In this document: positions 7,349 through 8,155 of the stretch, piece after piece
Layout of the letters: the number at the start of each line of letters is the position of its first letter
How positions within the stretch are numbered: the stretch's first letter is position 1
Assembly (NCBI GenBank): GCA_008080615.1
Contig: VIKJ01000041.1
Span: 482-8,636, forward strand
Direction: 5' to 3'
Source: Chitinophagaceae bacterium
Lineage (GTDB): Bacteria > Bacteroidota > Bacteroidia > Chitinophagales > Chitinophagaceae
Length of the DNA: 8,155 nucleotides
The notes under the pieces: model-generated
Told to the model about the DNA's origin: nothing
Seen by the model: the letters and a program-made list of their open reading frames with translations, nothing else
Databases searched by the model: none
Position numbers and translations under genes: made by a program

Positions 7349-7425
7349 TTGCTACTATGTTGCAAATATATGAAAGAATCGAAAATTTACATCATTGTTG
7401 CAAAAAAATTACATCGTAGTTGCAA
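7349..7425 (-). promoter_or_regulatory. Three 17-bp inverted repeats upstream of the ZnuD-like receptor (putative operators)
   Basis: Read on the minus strand, the sites are TTGCAACTACGATGTAA (7409-7425), TTGCAACAATGATGTAA (7387-7403) and TTGCAACATAGTAGCAA (7349-7365). All share the exact left half TTGCAAC and a right half matching GTTGCAA at 5, 5 and 6 of 7 positions, with a 3-bp centre. The first two are 5 bp apart (22 bp centre to centre, about two helical turns). The third overlaps the TATATTTG promoter element and lies just before the ATG, a good place for repression. A 7-3-7 palindrome suits a dimeric regulator; a Zur/Fur-type repressor is inferred from the downstream gene. Confidence 0.7.
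7363..7370 (-). promoter_or_regulatory. -7 promoter element TATATTTG of the ZnuD-like receptor gene
   Basis: The minus strand reads TATATTTG, a full match to the Bacteroidota TAnnTTTG element, placed 21 nt before the ATG at 7341. It overlaps the proximal palindrome by 3 bp. I find no good TTG/TTTG -33 element at 17-23 nt upstream, so the promoter may depend on the -7 element or on an activator. No Shine-Dalgarno sequence precedes the ATG; the leader is AT-rich. Confidence 0.5.
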
Positions 7426-7455
7426 ATAATTGAACTTTGCTGCACTTTGCCTATC

Positions 7456-8155
7456 CTACCGAACTTTAATCATCGTACAAATTTGCTGGGTTGCTAAATT
7501 TTGCAATCGGGCATAATAAATTCCGGATGGAAGATTTGCTGAGTCAAACTGAACGGTGAATGTACCTGCAGCATATAATTGATCGGTTAAATTGGCGATG
7601 ACTCTTCCCGAAGTATCTATAATTTGAATAAGCGTATGGCCTCCTGCAGTTTTAAAACTAATCACCGTTTTACTAGTGAATGGATTGGGATAATTGCTGA
7701 TTAATTTTTCGCCAGAAAGGTCAACGGCTTTTTTACAAGCAGCTGCATTTACCAATGGAAGTGTTTGATAATTTTTCAGCATCACTTGTTGCAAATCGGA
7801 ATCATTTACACAAAGCCAATTAGAAAGTATAGTTGCATACACGCTTCTAAAATCATATTGAAAAGGCAGGTTATCATTTACAGTTACACTAGCGCCAAAA
7901 GTTGGCGTAGTTCCCAAAACCCCTCCCATTACTTGCTTACCAAATACAAACATGGGCGCAGCAGCACCATGATCTGTTCCTGTGCTACCATTGCTTTTTA
8001 TTCTTCTACCAAATTCGGAGAAAGTCATTCCCACTACTCTATCGTCTACACCTAAAAATTTTAAATCATCTTGAAATGCTTTGATGGCATCACTTACGCG
8101 CATCAATAAAGTAGCATGATTACCCGTAGTAGTATCAGCACTATTTACTTGTGCA
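7456..8155 (-). CDS. DUF1501 protein with C-terminal T9SS type A sorting domain; N-terminal part beyond window edge
   Basis: The frame is open to the right edge: codons before the in-frame TTG at 8104-8106 continue the protein (AQVNSADTTTGNHATL). 232 C-terminal residues are visible. They include VVGMTFSEFGRRIKSN (~residues 40-55) and GTDHGAAAPMFVFG (59-72), which match the end of the DUF1501 domain, a family placed in the alkaline phosphatase/sulfatase-like superfamily; the Asp-His in TDHG fits a metal-ligand position there. Residues 151-232 are the sorting domain: ISNYPNPF, then IQIIDTSGRVI, then LPSGIYYARL, ending in a basic tail, so export through the type IX system and cell-surface or extracellular location are expected. 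Its substrate is not known. It runs in the same direction as the ZnuD-like gene, with 114 nt between them holding the operators. I see no hairpin terminator after its stop, so some read-through into the receptor gene is possible. Confidence 0.8.
   Translation of the reverse strand, partial: AQVNSADTTTGNHATLLMRVSDAIKAFQDDLKFLGVDDRVVGMTFSEFGRRIKSNGSTGTDHGAAAPMFVFGKQVMGGVLGTTPTFGASVTVNDNLPFQYDFRSVYATILSNWLCVNDSDLQQVMLKNYQTLPLVNAAACKKAVDLSGEKLISNYPNPFTSKTVISFKTAGGHTLIQIIDTSGRVIANLTDQLYAAGTFTVQFDSANLPSGIYYARLQNLATQQICTMIKVR

Noticed and set aside
7765..8055. Plus-strand open frame of 96 codons opposite the DUF1501 gene
   Set aside because: It is antisense to conserved DUF1501 motifs (SEFGRR, TDHG) and has no resemblance to a known protein.

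Overview
This window looks like a piece of a Bacteroidota chromosome, probably Chitinophagaceae or a close relative. The support is AT-rich DNA, two proteins with type IX secretion (T9SS) type A sorting domains, a TonB receptor with an N-terminal carboxypeptidase-regulatory-like domain, starts without Shine-Dalgarno sequences, and promoter elements of the TTTG / TAnnTTTG kind. The family assignment is inference. I see no rRNA, tRNA, CRISPR, insertion sequence or phage integration signal.

Layout. (1) 1-1700, plus strand: a serine hydrolase of the CocE/NonD (S15) group, cut by the left edge, with the acidic DxED motif typical of alpha-amino-acid ester hydrolases; a hairpin terminator follows at 1727-1763. 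(2) 1761-4905, plus strand: a probable two-gene operon. A short secreted protein with a T9SS sorting domain is followed 13 nt later by a large modular fibre-like surface protein. Its central 13-residue repeats and following 17-residue YadA-head-like repeats end in a small beta-rich tip domain. (3) 4906-7341, minus strand: a TonB-dependent receptor that most resembles the zinc receptor ZnuD of Neisseria. It converges on the fibre gene with directly abutting stop codons. (4) 7349-7425: three copies of a 17-bp inverted repeat (TTGCAAC-N3-GTTGCAA type) between the receptor start and the next gene, the nearest overlapping a TATATTTG promoter element. I read these as operators, possibly for a Zur/Fur-type repressor. 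(5) 7456-8155, minus strand: the C-terminal part of a DUF1501 protein with a T9SS sorting domain, cut by the right edge.

All five genes encode, or probably encode, exported or outer-membrane proteins, but they do not form one pathway. The most informative part is the ZnuD-like receptor with its triple palindrome, which suggests a metal-responsive, probably zinc-repressed, uptake gene. The second is the repeat-built fibre protein, whose repeats show internal duplication followed by almost entirely synonymous divergence.
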